From DATBLQ01 sp036555325 (GTDB taxonomy: Bacteria; Pseudomonadota; Alphaproteobacteria; Rhizobiales; Aestuariivirgaceae), in NCBI GenBank assembly GCA_036555325.1, contig DATBLQ010000044.1, positions 10,556-74,555 of the forward strand: 64,000 nt of DNA. Direction: 5' to 3'. The notes beneath the pieces are model-generated. The model was not told where the DNA came from, did no database searches, and was given only the letters and a program-made list of their open reading frames with translations. Positions within the stretch are counted from its first letter, which is position 1. The number at the start of each line of letters is the position of its first letter. A program made the position numbers and the translations under genes. Below, piece after piece: positions 26,226 through 34,758 of this stretch.

Positions 26226-28196
26226 ATGGACTCACATGCAAGGCAGACCGCTGTCCGAGGATCGTCGCGCGTCATCTGCTATCTCCTGGGAAAATACCGC
26301 AGCCACCATCGAGCTGGTCTGGCCTACCGGAAGTGTCTTGTCGATCTGGGCGTCACCCTCACCGACGATCCCGAACTGGCTGACATCGTCATTATTCATG
26401 ACGATCTCCACAACTATCCCCGCTACTTCCAGACATTTCCGATCCTGCACAAGAGGTATGTGATTGCCTATGCGGTTTGGGAGCTGAGCGTTCTTCCCGA
26501 AATCTACTCTCAGTTCCTCGAATGGGCCGATGAGATATGGACATGCTCGAAACATTGCCGGAGCATTTTCTCTCACATCGGTAGAAAGGTCACCGTTGTT
26601 CCTCACGTGGTTGATGAGGTCTCGCAAGACCGGCAATCAGATGGTGACTTGCGAGTCTCACTTGGTGCATTCGGCGAATCTTTCCTTTTCTATACGATCG
26701 GACGTTGGGAAGAGCGCAAGAACATTGCCGCCGCCATCCGAGCCTTCAAAAGGGCGTTTCCGAGCCATGAGCAGCCGATCTTCGTCGTAAAGACCACCAA
26801 CGCCGCCCCAGCGGAATTTCGCAATATTCCAAATATCCTTTTGCTTGAAGGGTACAGCACGGATGGTTTCGTCCAGGCTTTGCACCGCCACGGCAACTGC
26901 TTCGTAAGTTCGCACTGCGCAGAAGGGTGGGGGCTATGCATAAGCGATGCAATGACCCACGGCAATCTGGTGGTTGCCACTGGCTATAGCGGCAATATGC
27001 AATACATGACCGGCGCCAACTCCTTGCCTGTGTCGTATGCCATTGATGCAGTCCGCAATCCGCCAGAACGCCTGCAGTTCGGATTTGGGCTGGCATCGAG
27101 CGAAGCGAAGTGGGCCTACGTCGATGAAGACGATCTCCAGAAGAAAATGAAGCGGGCGTTTCACGACTGGGACGAGCTGCAGCTCCTTCGCCGAACCGCA
27201 CGTCGTGATATGCGAAGTTTCTCCAGCGATCGCGTCGCTTCGATCATCGCCGAACGCTTGAAATCCATTTCCCATGAACAGGTGTCAGGCTCGCGACGTT
27301 CTTCGACCCGATTCTTGTTTGACATCGAGCAACGTGACCACCGGCGCCCGCTTGCTTTCATGCATGTTCCGAAGGCGGCAGGAACGTCTCTAATGAGCGG
27401 CATCGCTGGCTGTGTGGAAAGCCTCTTGACGGTTCGCGGTTTTGATTGCGTCCTGTTTGGAAAATTCGGCGCCTATTCGACGTTGTCCCCATCGGTGCTG
27501 CGAGAGGTCCATCGGGAACTCGAAGACATGCCTGAGAACGCCCGCCTGGTCATGGGCCACTTTGCTTTGAACACGCTAGTGCGACGCTATCCCGACGCTC
27601 AGCGAATAACATTTCTGCGCGAGCCGATCAGCCGCCTGTTGTCGCACTGGATTTACTGGCGTGGGTTGACGGAAACGCAGCTTGCGCGCTGGGGAGAATG
27701 GGCTGTTTTGCTCACCACTGCGCGCGAAAGCTTGAAAGTCTTTCTTTCAAATCCCCAAGTGGCGTGTCAAACGGACAATGTGACGGTGCGGATGTTGCTT
27801 TGGCCGCACCCGAAGCTCAGGGAAGACGGTTTCATCGAGCCGCAACACGGAAGCGAACTCGCAGATGAAGCGCTCAAGCGCCTCGGCCAGCTCTTTTCCT
27901 ATTGCGATGTTTTGGAGAATCCCTCTTACCTCACCTGTTTCCAGAACTGGCTGGGCAGCAAGTTTGTTCCCAGTCGGCTGAATGAGACCAAGCCTGTTCC
28001 GCCCGGTCTGAGATTGTCCCTGGACAGCGAACTCGACAATGTGACAATGGAGTTGGTGGAAGCGCGTACCTGCCTTGATTCCAAACTCTGGCTGCGACTA
28101 GCTGCTCACCGAATGCCTTCTGTCGACCCGAAGGTTCTGCAGAGATTTACCTTGGCGCACAGCTTGGAGCGTTTCGGTGAGCTTCTCGCTGCCTGA
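26226..28196 (+). CDS. Two-domain protein: GT4-like glycosyltransferase fused to sulfotransferase
   Basis: 656 residues. About 1-360 form a GT-B glycosyltransferase: SRVICYLLGKYRSHHRAG at the start, FYTIGRWEERKNIAAAIRAF near residue 155-175, and an E-x7-D variant of the family's donor-site motif in CAEGWGLCISDAM. About 370-656 form a sulfotransferase: the PAPS 5'-phosphosulfate loop FMHVPKAAGTSLMSG near 376-390 and the 3'-phosphate block RITFLREPISRLLSHW near 458. It has no signal peptide, so both activities would be cytoplasmic and could add and sulfate a sugar on a surface glycan or lipid. It is divergent from tauR and 25 bases upstream of soeA. The start has only a weak ribosome binding site. 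Confidence 0.75.
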   Translation: MDSHARQTAVRGSSRVICYLLGKYRSHHRAGLAYRKCLVDLGVTLTDDPELADIVIIHDDLHNYPRYFQTFPILHKRYVIAYAVWELSVLPEIYSQFLEWADEIWTCSKHCRSIFSHIGRKVTVVPHVVDEVSQDRQSDGDLRVSLGAFGESFLFYTIGRWEERKNIAAAIRAFKRAFPSHEQPIFVVKTTNAAPAEFRNIPNILLLEGYSTDGFVQALHRHGNCFVSSHCAEGWGLCISDAMTHGNLVVATGYSGNMQYMTGANSLPVSYAIDAVRNPPERLQFGFGLASSEAKWAYVDEDDLQKKMKRAFHDWDELQLLRRTARRDMRSFSSDRVASIIAERLKSISHEQVSGSRRSSTRFLFDIEQRDHRRPLAFMHVPKAAGTSLMSGIAGCVESLLTVRGFDCVLFGKFGAYSTLSPSVLREVHRELEDMPENARLVMGHFALNTLVRRYPDAQRITFLREPISRLLSHWIYWRGLTETQLARWGEWAVLLTTARESLKVFLSNPQVACQTDNVTVRMLLWPHPKLREDGFIEPQHGSELADEALKRLGQLFSYCDVLENPSYLTCFQNWLGSKFVPSRLNETKPVPPGLRLSLDSELDNVTMELVEARTCLDSKLWLRLAAHRMPSVDPKVLQRFTLAHSLERFGELLAA

Positions 28197-28221
28197 CCTC
28201 TAGGCATAGCAAGGAGAATTC

Positions 28222-31053
28222 GTGACCGAACCGGTGATAAATCTCTCACCCAAGACCTGGACCGAGACCAAAACCACCACTTGCTATATGTGCGCCTGCC
28301 GCTGCGGGATAAAAGTTTATTTGAGGAACGGTACTGTCACCTACATCGAAGGCAATCGCGATCATCCCGTGAACCGCGGCGTGATCTGCGGCAAGGGCGC
28401 ATCGGGAATCATGCAGCACTATTCCCCCGCCCGGCTGACCAAGCCCCTGATTAGGGTCGGTCCCAGAGGATCGGGCGAATTCCGCGAGGTTGAGTGGGAG
28501 GAAGCGCTGCGCACCGCAACGATGTGGCTATCGGAGACGCGCAACAAGGATCCGAAAAAACTTGCGTTCTTCACCGGCCGTGATCAATCCCAGGCGCTGA
28601 CCGGATGGTGGGCGGCCCAGTTCGGTACGCCCAACTATGCAGCCCATGGCGGGTTCTGCTCGGTGAACATGGCGGCGGCGGGACTTTACACGATTGGTGG
28701 TTCGTTTTGGGAGTTCGGCGAACCCGATTGGCGGAGAACCAAGTATTTTCTGCTTTTTGGCGTGGCGGAAGACCATGCCTCCAATCCGATCAAGATCGGC
28801 ATGGGTCAGCTGAAGAAACGCGGGGTCAAGATCGTTTCCGTCAATCCGATAAAGACCGGATACTCGGCCATTGCCGATGAATGGATCGGAATTTGTCCAG
28901 CAACTGACGGGTTGTTCGTATCGAGCATTATTCACGAATTGCTCAAAGCCGATGCGATCGATCTCGAGTACCTGGTGCGCTACACCAACGTCCCCTGGCT
29001 CGTCATCGATCAGCCCGGCACGGCCGCTCATGGTCTGTTTGCCCGTGACATCGACAACAATCCCTTGGCTTTCGACCGCAGGGCCGAGGCTGTCGTAAGC
29101 GCCCATCAACCGGGCATCGCTCCTTCGCTGGCCGGCGAAGTCAAGCTGCCCGACGGGCGTGTTGCGCGTCCGGTGTTCGAACACCTCGTGCGGCGTTTTC
29201 TCGCTCCCGAATATGCGCCCGAATCCGTTGCTTCTCGCTGTGGGGTCGCAGCGTCCACAATCAAGCGCATCGCTTCGGAGCTTTCCAATGCCGCTTTCAG
29301 GCAAGAGCTCGTGTTGGATATTCCGTGGACGGATTATGCCGGTCGCCGCCACGACAAGACCATCGGCCGTCCGGTTTCGATGCATGCCATGCGCGGCATT
29401 TCAGCCCACTCGAACGGATTTGAAACCTGCCGGCTGATCCATCTTCTCCAGCTTTTTCTCGGCAGCATCGATGTTCCGGGCGGTTTCCGTCATAAGCCTC
29501 CTTTTCCGCGACCCATTCCGCCAGCGATCAAGCCGGCGGGCAAGCCGGGGCAGGTGAGTCCGAACACGCCGCTCGGCGGGCCGCCCTTGGGTTTCGTGAC
29601 GGGCCCCGAAGACTTGCTGGTCGAAGCCGATGGAACTCCCTGCCGCATCGACAAGGCCTATTCGTGGGAGGCTCCCCTGGCCGCTCACGGTCTCATGCAC
29701 ACTTTGATCGCCAACGCCGCCAAGCAGGAGCCCTATGCCATAGATGTGCTGCTGCTTTATATGGCCAACATGAGCTGGAATTCGGCAATGAACGTGCCGA
29801 GCACGCTTAAGGCTCTTACCGCACGGGATGACAAAACCGGCGACTATCGCATCCCCAGGATCATTTATGTCGACAGTTATGCCTCCGAGATGGTTGCTTA
29901 TGCAGACTTGATTCTGCCCGATACCACCTATCTCGAGCGCTGGGATTGTATTTCGCTGCTGGACCGTCCGATCTCCGCTCCGGAAGGTCCGGCAGATGCC
30001 ATTCGCCAACCTGTCGTTCAGCCGGACCGGGATGTTCGGCCATTCCAAACCGTGCTCTTGGACCTTGGCGCCAGACTGGGCTTGCCTGGTATGACCACCG
30101 CTGATGGCAAGCCGCGCTATCCCGGGGGTTACGCCGACTACATGATCAATCACGAGCGCGCACCGGGGGTTGGTCCGCTTGCAGGCTGGCGCGGTACAAA
30201 TGGCGACAAGACGGGCAAAGGCGAGCCGAACCCCAACCAGTTGCAACGCTATATCGAGAATGGTTGCTACTGGTCGAACGAGCTTCCTCAACACATGCAA
30301 TTCAACCGCTTTGCCAACCGCGACTATCTCGAATGGGCGACGGGCTTCGGTTTTCTGCCGAATTCGCAGCCGATCATTGCCCAGCTCTACAACGAAACCT
30401 TGCAGAAATTTCGCCTCGCGGCCGAAGGATTTGGCGCCCCGCTGCCCCCGCAGGAACATCGCGCCCGAATTCTCCAGTATTTCGATCCGCTGCCAAAGTG
30501 GTACGAGCCTTTGGAGCAGCGAAATATTGCCAGCGCCGACTTTCCCTTGAACGCCGTCACTCAGCGGCCCATGGCCATGTACCACTCCTGGGGATCGCAG
30601 AACGCTTGGCTTCGGCAAATCATCAATCGCAATTGGCTCTACCTGGCGCACGATCTTGCGAGCGCGCTCGGCCTTGAAGACGACGACTGGGTTTGGGTGA
30701 TCAGTCCCCATGGCCGCATCAAGGTTCAAGTGAGGCGCATGGACGGGGTTGAGCGGCAAACCGTGTGGACCTGGAACGCAATTGGCAAGCGAGCCGGGAC
30801 ATGGTCCCTGGCGCTCGATGCGCCTGAAGCGAAAGAAGCATTTCTGCTCAATCACATCATCGGCGAACTTCTCCCGTCCCGCGATGACGGGTATCGCTAT
30901 TCGAACTCCGACCCCATCACCGGGCAAGCCGCCTGGTACGATTTGAAAGTCCGTCTTGAGAAGGCCGCACCAGAACAGGGGGAGACGATCCCGCAATTTC
31001 CACCCTTGAGAAAACCGGGGCCACCAAATGCAGACCGTGGCCGCAGCCCATGA
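28222..31053 (+). CDS. soeA: Sulfite dehydrogenase SoeA, molybdopterin subunit
   Basis: 943 residues from a GTG with AAGGAG six bases upstream. The N-terminus has the 4Fe-4S motif CYMCACRC, with the fourth Cys in GVICGKG; the molybdenum-coordinating Cys is probably in GGFCSVNMAAAG near residue 155; a C-terminal molydop_binding domain is seen around HSWGSQNAWLRQI. There is no twin-arginine signal, so the enzyme is cytoplasmic, as known for SoeABC and unlike Psr/Phs-type reductases. The expected reaction is oxidation of sulfite to sulfate. The next two genes supply the electron-transfer and membrane subunits, and xsc lies nearby. Related polysulfide or tetrathionate reductases are the alternatives. 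Confidence 0.87.
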   Translation: MTEPVINLSPKTWTETKTTTCYMCACRCGIKVYLRNGTVTYIEGNRDHPVNRGVICGKGASGIMQHYSPARLTKPLIRVGPRGSGEFREVEWEEALRTATMWLSETRNKDPKKLAFFTGRDQSQALTGWWAAQFGTPNYAAHGGFCSVNMAAAGLYTIGGSFWEFGEPDWRRTKYFLLFGVAEDHASNPIKIGMGQLKKRGVKIVSVNPIKTGYSAIADEWIGICPATDGLFVSSIIHELLKADAIDLEYLVRYTNVPWLVIDQPGTAAHGLFARDIDNNPLAFDRRAEAVVSAHQPGIAPSLAGEVKLPDGRVARPVFEHLVRRFLAPEYAPESVASRCGVAASTIKRIASELSNAAFRQELVLDIPWTDYAGRRHDKTIGRPVSMHAMRGISAHSNGFETCRLIHLLQLFLGSIDVPGGFRHKPPFPRPIPPAIKPAGKPGQVSPNTPLGGPPLGFVTGPEDLLVEADGTPCRIDKAYSWEAPLAAHGLMHTLIANAAKQEPYAIDVLLLYMANMSWNSAMNVPSTLKALTARDDKTGDYRIPRIIYVDSYASEMVAYADLILPDTTYLERWDCISLLDRPISAPEGPADAIRQPVVQPDRDVRPFQTVLLDLGARLGLPGMTTADGKPRYPGGYADYMINHERAPGVGPLAGWRGTNGDKTGKGEPNPNQLQRYIENGCYWSNELPQHMQFNRFANRDYLEWATGFGFLPNSQPIIAQLYNETLQKFRLAAEGFGAPLPPQEHRARILQYFDPLPKWYEPLEQRNIASADFPLNAVTQRPMAMYHSWGSQNAWLRQIINRNWLYLAHDLASALGLEDDDWVWVISPHGRIKVQVRRMDGVERQTVWTWNAIGKRAGTWSLALDAPEAKEAFLLNHIIGELLPSRDDGYRYSNSDPITGQAAWYDLKVRLEKAAPEQGETIPQFPPLRKPGPPNADRGRSP

Positions 31054-31820
31054 CCTCCCTTCCCGATACCTCCCGGCCTGGGCAGAAGAAACTCGGACTT
31101 GTCATCGATCTCGATATCTGCGTGGGTTGTCACGCCTGCGCGACGAGCTGCAAGGAATGGAACACTCAAGGGTATTCAGCGCCGTTGACGGACCGCAACC
31201 CCTACGCAGCAGATCCGATCGGTGTTTGGCTCAATCGCGTCCATTCCTATGAAACTTCAGGCGAGGCGGGAGTCGAAACGGACTCCCACATCGTGCACTT
31301 CCCGCGCTCGTGTCTGCATTGCGAAGATGCGGCGTGTGTGACCGTGTGTCCGACCGGAGCCTCCTACAAGCGCGCCGAAGACGGAATCGTTCTCGTTAAT
31401 CCGGATACCTGCATTGGCTGCAAGCTCTGCTCGTGGGCGTGTCCCTACGGTGCTCGCGAATATGATTACGATCAGGGCGTCATGAAGAAATGCACGCTGT
31501 GTATCGACCGCATCTACAATGAAAATCTGCCCCCGGAAGATCGTGAACCCGCATGTGTGCGCGCCTGCCCGACTGGCGCTCGGCACTTCGGCGACATCGG
31601 CAATCCTCAAAGTACAGTTTCCAAGCTCGTTGCCGAACGGGGTGGTTACGATTTGCTGCCGGAAATGGGCTACAAACCGGTCAACAAATACTTGCCGCCG
31701 CGTCCCCGCCGCACTGCTCCCCCCGAAGGCGTGCCGGCTTCGCTTGAGCCGGCAAAAGGCTCCGATGTTGCGCTCGCCGACCGCCTCTTCGCCTGGGCCG
31801 ACCGAATGCTGTCGCGCTGA
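31050..31820 (+). CDS. soeB: Sulfite dehydrogenase SoeB, four-cluster 4Fe-4S subunit
   Basis: 256 residues whose ATG overlaps the soeA stop codon (ATGA). Four 4Fe-4S motifs can be read in order: CVGCHACATSC, CLHCEDAACVTVCP, CIGCKLCSWACP and CTLCID with CVRACPTGA. This is the DmsB/PsrB/SoeB layout. It would pass electrons from the molybdenum centre to the membrane subunit. There is no signal sequence, consistent with a cytoplasmic SoeAB pair. Confidence 0.92.
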   Translation: MTSLPDTSRPGQKKLGLVIDLDICVGCHACATSCKEWNTQGYSAPLTDRNPYAADPIGVWLNRVHSYETSGEAGVETDSHIVHFPRSCLHCEDAACVTVCPTGASYKRAEDGIVLVNPDTCIGCKLCSWACPYGAREYDYDQGVMKKCTLCIDRIYNENLPPEDREPACVRACPTGARHFGDIGNPQSTVSKLVAERGGYDLLPEMGYKPVNKYLPPRPRRTAPPEGVPASLEPAKGSDVALADRLFAWADRMLSR

Positions 31821-31904
31821 ACTCACAGCGATCGGCGCTCCCGTATTGCACGTCAAAAAAACTTTCTTTGCATGGGGCCCGGGAATTTGCCTAAGAAACT
31901 CCCC

Positions 31905-32849
31905 ATGCATCCCGCCTACTCGGTCATTCTGTTCACCACGGCCTCCGGGGCAGGGTACGGTCTTTTGGCCTTGCTGGCTCTAACGGCACTGACCCATGGG
32001 CCTGCCTCCAATTGGTGGTTCGCAGCGTCATCGCTCTCCGTGGCGCTCGCGCTGATCACCTCAGGTCTCATCTCCTCAACCTTTCATCTGGGTCATCCGG
32101 AGCGGGCTTGGCGGGCGTTTGCCGAATGGCGCTCATCATGGCTGTCGCGCGAGGGCATTGCCGCTCTCCTGACGTACATCCCGGCCGTCATCCTCAGTTT
32201 TGTCTGGCTGGGCATCGTACGCCTGCCATGGCTCCTTATGCCCGCCGCCGCAGCTACTTTGTTGCTGTGCGTGATCAGTGTCTATTGCACCGCCAAGATC
32301 TATTCTTCGTTGCCGACTATTCGGCAGTGGCATCATCCCCTTGTCGAGGCAGGCTATCTGGTTCTTGCCTTGGCCACTGGCAGTGTTCTGCTCGTAGCAT
32401 TGGCCAATGCCTTCGCGCTGCATGCCCCGGTGCTTGGCCGAATGGCGGCCGCCTCGCTTCTCGCTGCTACAGCCTGCAAGTGGTTCTATTGGCGTCAGAT
32501 TGATCTGGCAGCCCGCACGCACACCATTGAAGACGCCACAGGACTGGGCAGTCCGGGGAAGGTCAGGCAGTGGGAGGCTCCTCATACCGCCGAAAATTTC
32601 GTGATGAAGGAGATGGGCTACAGAATTGCCCGAAAACATGCCCGGCGGCTAAGACAACACGTATTGGCCGCCCTGTTCATGGCTGCCGCGACCTCTCTTT
32701 CGAGTGCCCTTGTTTCCGGAAGTTTGTCCATCGCATTGAGCGTAATAGCTTTGCTCTGTTCGGCCCTTGCAGTTCTAATCGAACGCTGGCTGTTCTTTGC
32801 CGAGGCCCAGCATGTCTCGACCCTGTATTATGGCTCCCCCGTTGCATGA
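31905..32849 (+). CDS. soeC: Sulfite dehydrogenase SoeC, DmsC-type membrane anchor
   Basis: 314 residues from ATG 31905; the frame is open to an ATG at 31872, but MHPAYSVILFTTASGAGYG is the usual start of this family. About eight membrane segments are visible, with family blocks STFHLGHPERAWRAF and SWLSREG. DmsC-type anchors pass electrons to the quinone pool. The gene completes the soeABC set and is followed by the palindrome in front of the next gene. Confidence 0.88.
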   Translation: MHPAYSVILFTTASGAGYGLLALLALTALTHGPASNWWFAASSLSVALALITSGLISSTFHLGHPERAWRAFAEWRSSWLSREGIAALLTYIPAVILSFVWLGIVRLPWLLMPAAAATLLLCVISVYCTAKIYSSLPTIRQWHHPLVEAGYLVLALATGSVLLVALANAFALHAPVLGRMAAASLLAATACKWFYWRQIDLAARTHTIEDATGLGSPGKVRQWEAPHTAENFVMKEMGYRIARKHARRLRQHVLAALFMAAATSLSSALVSGSLSIALSVIALLCSALAVLIERWLFFAEAQHVSTLYYGSPVA

Positions 32850-32856
32850 ACATGCT

Positions 32857-32880
32857 TCACATAAAGATATCTTTATGTGA
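32857..32880. promoter_or_regulatory. Perfect 24-base palindrome, probable repressor operator
   Basis: The half site TCACATAAAGAT is followed directly by its exact reverse complement, ending 23 bases before the ATG of the homocysteine methyltransferase gene. Its position near the ribosome binding site and its AT-rich symmetrical form suggest a dimeric winged-helix repressor site. ArsR-type regulators of the methionine cycle (SahR-like) bind palindromes of this general type; the specific link is from memory and should be treated as inference. Confidence 0.65.
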
Positions 32881-32903
32881 TTATAAGGGCTATCGGAGCT
32901 CCC

Positions 32904-33923
32904 ATGACCAAAATCGACTTTCTTAACTTGCTCAATTCACGCCCCTGGCTTTTGGCCGACGGCGCGACGGGGACGAACTATTTCCAGATGGGGTTGACCT
33001 CGGGCGATGCTCCTGAGCTCTGGAACTTCGACCATCCCGATCGGGTTCGCACCCTACATCGCCGCTTTATCGAAGCAGGCGCCGATATCATTCTCACCAA
33101 CAGTTTTGGGGGTAATCGCTATCGATTGAAACTCCACAATTTCCAAGATCGCGCACGCGAGGTCAATCTCGCGGCGGCTCGAAACGCCAGAGCCGAGGCC
33201 GATGCGGCTCAGCGTCCCGTCGTCGTGGCGGGCTCGATGGGACCGACCGGTGAGATTTTTCAGCCCGTGGGCACTCTCGCCACCGAAGACGGTGCATCTG
33301 CGTTTGCTGAGCAGGCAGCCGCCCTGAAGGAGGGGGGTGCCGATGTGCTGTGGATTGAAACCATGTCCTCCGAAGAGGAGCTCCGCGCGGCAGTCGAGGG
33401 TGCATCGTCTGCCGGCCTTCCGATTGTCACCACGATGAGCTTTGATACCAACGGCCGCACGATGATGGGAATTACACCCGCAGCTTTTGCGGAACTGACA
33501 AAATCCCTCGCGGCCAAGCCCGCAGCCATTGGTGCAAATTGCGGCGTCGGCGCATCTGAACTCGTCGCGACAATATTGGGGATTACCGCGGCCAGGCCGG
33601 AGTCGATTGTCGTAGCCAAGGGCAACTGTGGGATACCTCAATATGTGGATGGCCATATCCACTATGATGGCACTCCGGAACTCATGGCGGACTATGCCCG
33701 GATTGTGCTCGATGCAGGCGCCCGCATCATCGGCGGTTGCTGCGGCACGTCGCCTGAGCATCTGGCTGCCATGCGTGCTGCACTGGCTGATCATCAGCGC
33801 GGTGAGCGTCCCTCAGTCGATCTCGTCGAGCGGCGGCTTGGGCCCGTGTCCGCCTTGGCGAAGGGCTACGATGCCGCCGCTGTCGCCGGCGCCCGGCGCG
33901 AGCGTCGTCGAGGTCGGGAATGA
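32904..33923 (+). CDS. bmt: Betaine/homocysteine S-methyltransferase family protein, zinc type
   Basis: 339 residues from ATG 32904, with GGAG six bases upstream. The TIM-barrel homocysteine methyltransferase domain (pfam S-methyl_trans) is complete: LADGATGTNYFQMGL, ILTNSFGGNRYRL, and all three zinc cysteines in IGANCG near residue 211 and GGCCG near 277. It would transfer a methyl group from a donor such as glycine betaine, or from a methyl-corrinoid protein, to homocysteine. The C-terminus ends in an arginine-rich tail (ARRERRRGRE). The palindrome directly upstream suggests control with the methionine cycle. Confidence 0.87.
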   Translation: MTKIDFLNLLNSRPWLLADGATGTNYFQMGLTSGDAPELWNFDHPDRVRTLHRRFIEAGADIILTNSFGGNRYRLKLHNFQDRAREVNLAAARNARAEADAAQRPVVVAGSMGPTGEIFQPVGTLATEDGASAFAEQAAALKEGGADVLWIETMSSEEELRAAVEGASSAGLPIVTTMSFDTNGRTMMGITPAAFAELTKSLAAKPAAIGANCGVGASELVATILGITAARPESIVVAKGNCGIPQYVDGHIHYDGTPELMADYARIVLDAGARIIGGCCGTSPEHLAAMRAALADHQRGERPSVDLVERRLGPVSALAKGYDAAAVAGARRERRRGRE

Positions 33924-33986
33924 GCGGAACCAAGTCAGCCACTCGCAATTGCCCATCAACGCTTCCAGCCACAAGCCTGGGCCACG

Positions 33987-34097
33987 GTGAACAAGGAAAG
34001 CGGCGGCAAGAATAGCGGCTCAGGCCGCGGCAGGCCGAAAATCGCTCTGCCTCGCGAAGAGGTGGCCGCAAGGGAGGCCGCGCGCAAAAGCCGCTGA
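33987..34097 (+). CDS. Possible 36-residue basic protein
   Basis: A GTG-initiated frame giving a short, charged peptide with GSGRGRPKIALPREEVAA and ending in AARKSR. It lies in the 365-base gap after the methyltransferase gene and shows the codon bias of neighbouring genes. No clear ribosome binding site is present and I do not recognise a family; it may instead be the remnant of a larger gene. The rest of the gap holds only a short perfect palindrome (GGCGAGA-TCTCGCC at 34134-34147) and the upstream region of the next gene. Confidence 0.25.
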   Translation: MNKESGGKNSGSGRGRPKIALPREEVAAREAARKSR

Positions 34098-34288
34098 TTT
34101 CCTACGACTATTCCCTGGCTGATTGATCGAGCTGGCGAGATCTCGCCCAATCTTAGGATCGCGGCGTGAGGTTGTGTGCGTCAATTGTTCTCCCTTGCAG
34201 TCATAAAACTGTCGAATATCTACTTTAAGGGATTCCAATTCACTGATCTTGCAATACAATCAAAGCGAGGGAAGGCGCAGCTGAGGCC

Positions 34289-34513
34289 ATGATGCGGACC
34301 GAGGTCTATTCTCCGGAAAAAGTAAACTTTTTACAGAACATTTTCGACAGCGCTTGGGAAGATCTCGTGGCAAGCGGCAGCCCGCTCACCCAATATGTGA
34401 ATGCCGAAGCAACTCGAACGGCCATTGCACGTCAGATTCTTGCCTATGGCAACAGCGGCATGACGCCGGAAGAAATCAAACGCGAAGTGTTGAAAAAGGT
34501 GGAGAGCCCATAG
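34289..34513 (+). CDS. Conserved small hypothetical protein, 74 residues
   Basis: Begins MMRTEVYSPEKVNFLQ and is predicted to be all-helical and soluble. The central part (ASGSPLTQYVNAEATRTAIA) and the end (GMTPEEIKREVLKKVE) look like a short helical adaptor. I recognise it only as the type of conserved unknown protein found in rhizobia. It stands alone on the plus strand, with a hairpin 27 bases downstream of its stop. Confidence 0.7.
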   Translation: MMRTEVYSPEKVNFLQNIFDSAWEDLVASGSPLTQYVNAEATRTAIARQILAYGNSGMTPEEIKREVLKKVESP

Positions 34514-34531
34514 CAGCAACAGGCTCCCTCA

Positions 34532-34562
34532 AAAGAAAGGGCCCAACCGCTAGGATTGGGCC
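34532..34562 (-). terminator. Rho-independent terminator, minus-strand polarity
   Basis: GGCCCAA at 34540-34546 pairs with TTGGGCC at 34556-34562. On the minus strand the stem is followed by a T-rich run (complement of AAAAGAAA at 34531-34538). It would stop transcripts of the HD-domain gene that enters from the right, and may also act on the convergent 74-residue gene. Confidence 0.6.
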
Positions 34563-34758
34563 GTGAGTTTGGCGGGCGGGGAGGGGGAAGGCACCGCCCA
34601 GACTGAAAACAGCGCTCCTCGAACTAGGTTCCAAAGTCGGCGCAAGATTGAGCGAAGCTGAAACTGTTACGTGTTCTTAGCGCCTGCCTGGCCGGCAGGT
34701 CTTAACCTTCAGAACGCTTCGGAGCCGCATCCAATCGTTTGTTGGGGATTCGCTCTTG

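Noticed and set aside
29401..30996. A 531-codon open frame on the minus strand
   Set aside because: It lies wholly antisense to soeA, which has strong family motifs. The antisense reading has no recognisable domains and is a by-product of high GC codon use.
28222..31053. SoeA as a periplasmic polysulfide or thiosulfate reductase
   Set aside because: No twin-arginine signal is present at the N-terminus, and xsc and tauE are nearby, which favours a cytoplasmic sulfite dehydrogenase.
34020..34259. 79-codon minus-strand frame in the gap after the homocysteine methyltransferase
   Set aside because: No ribosome binding site, no family and a composition unlike nearby genes.
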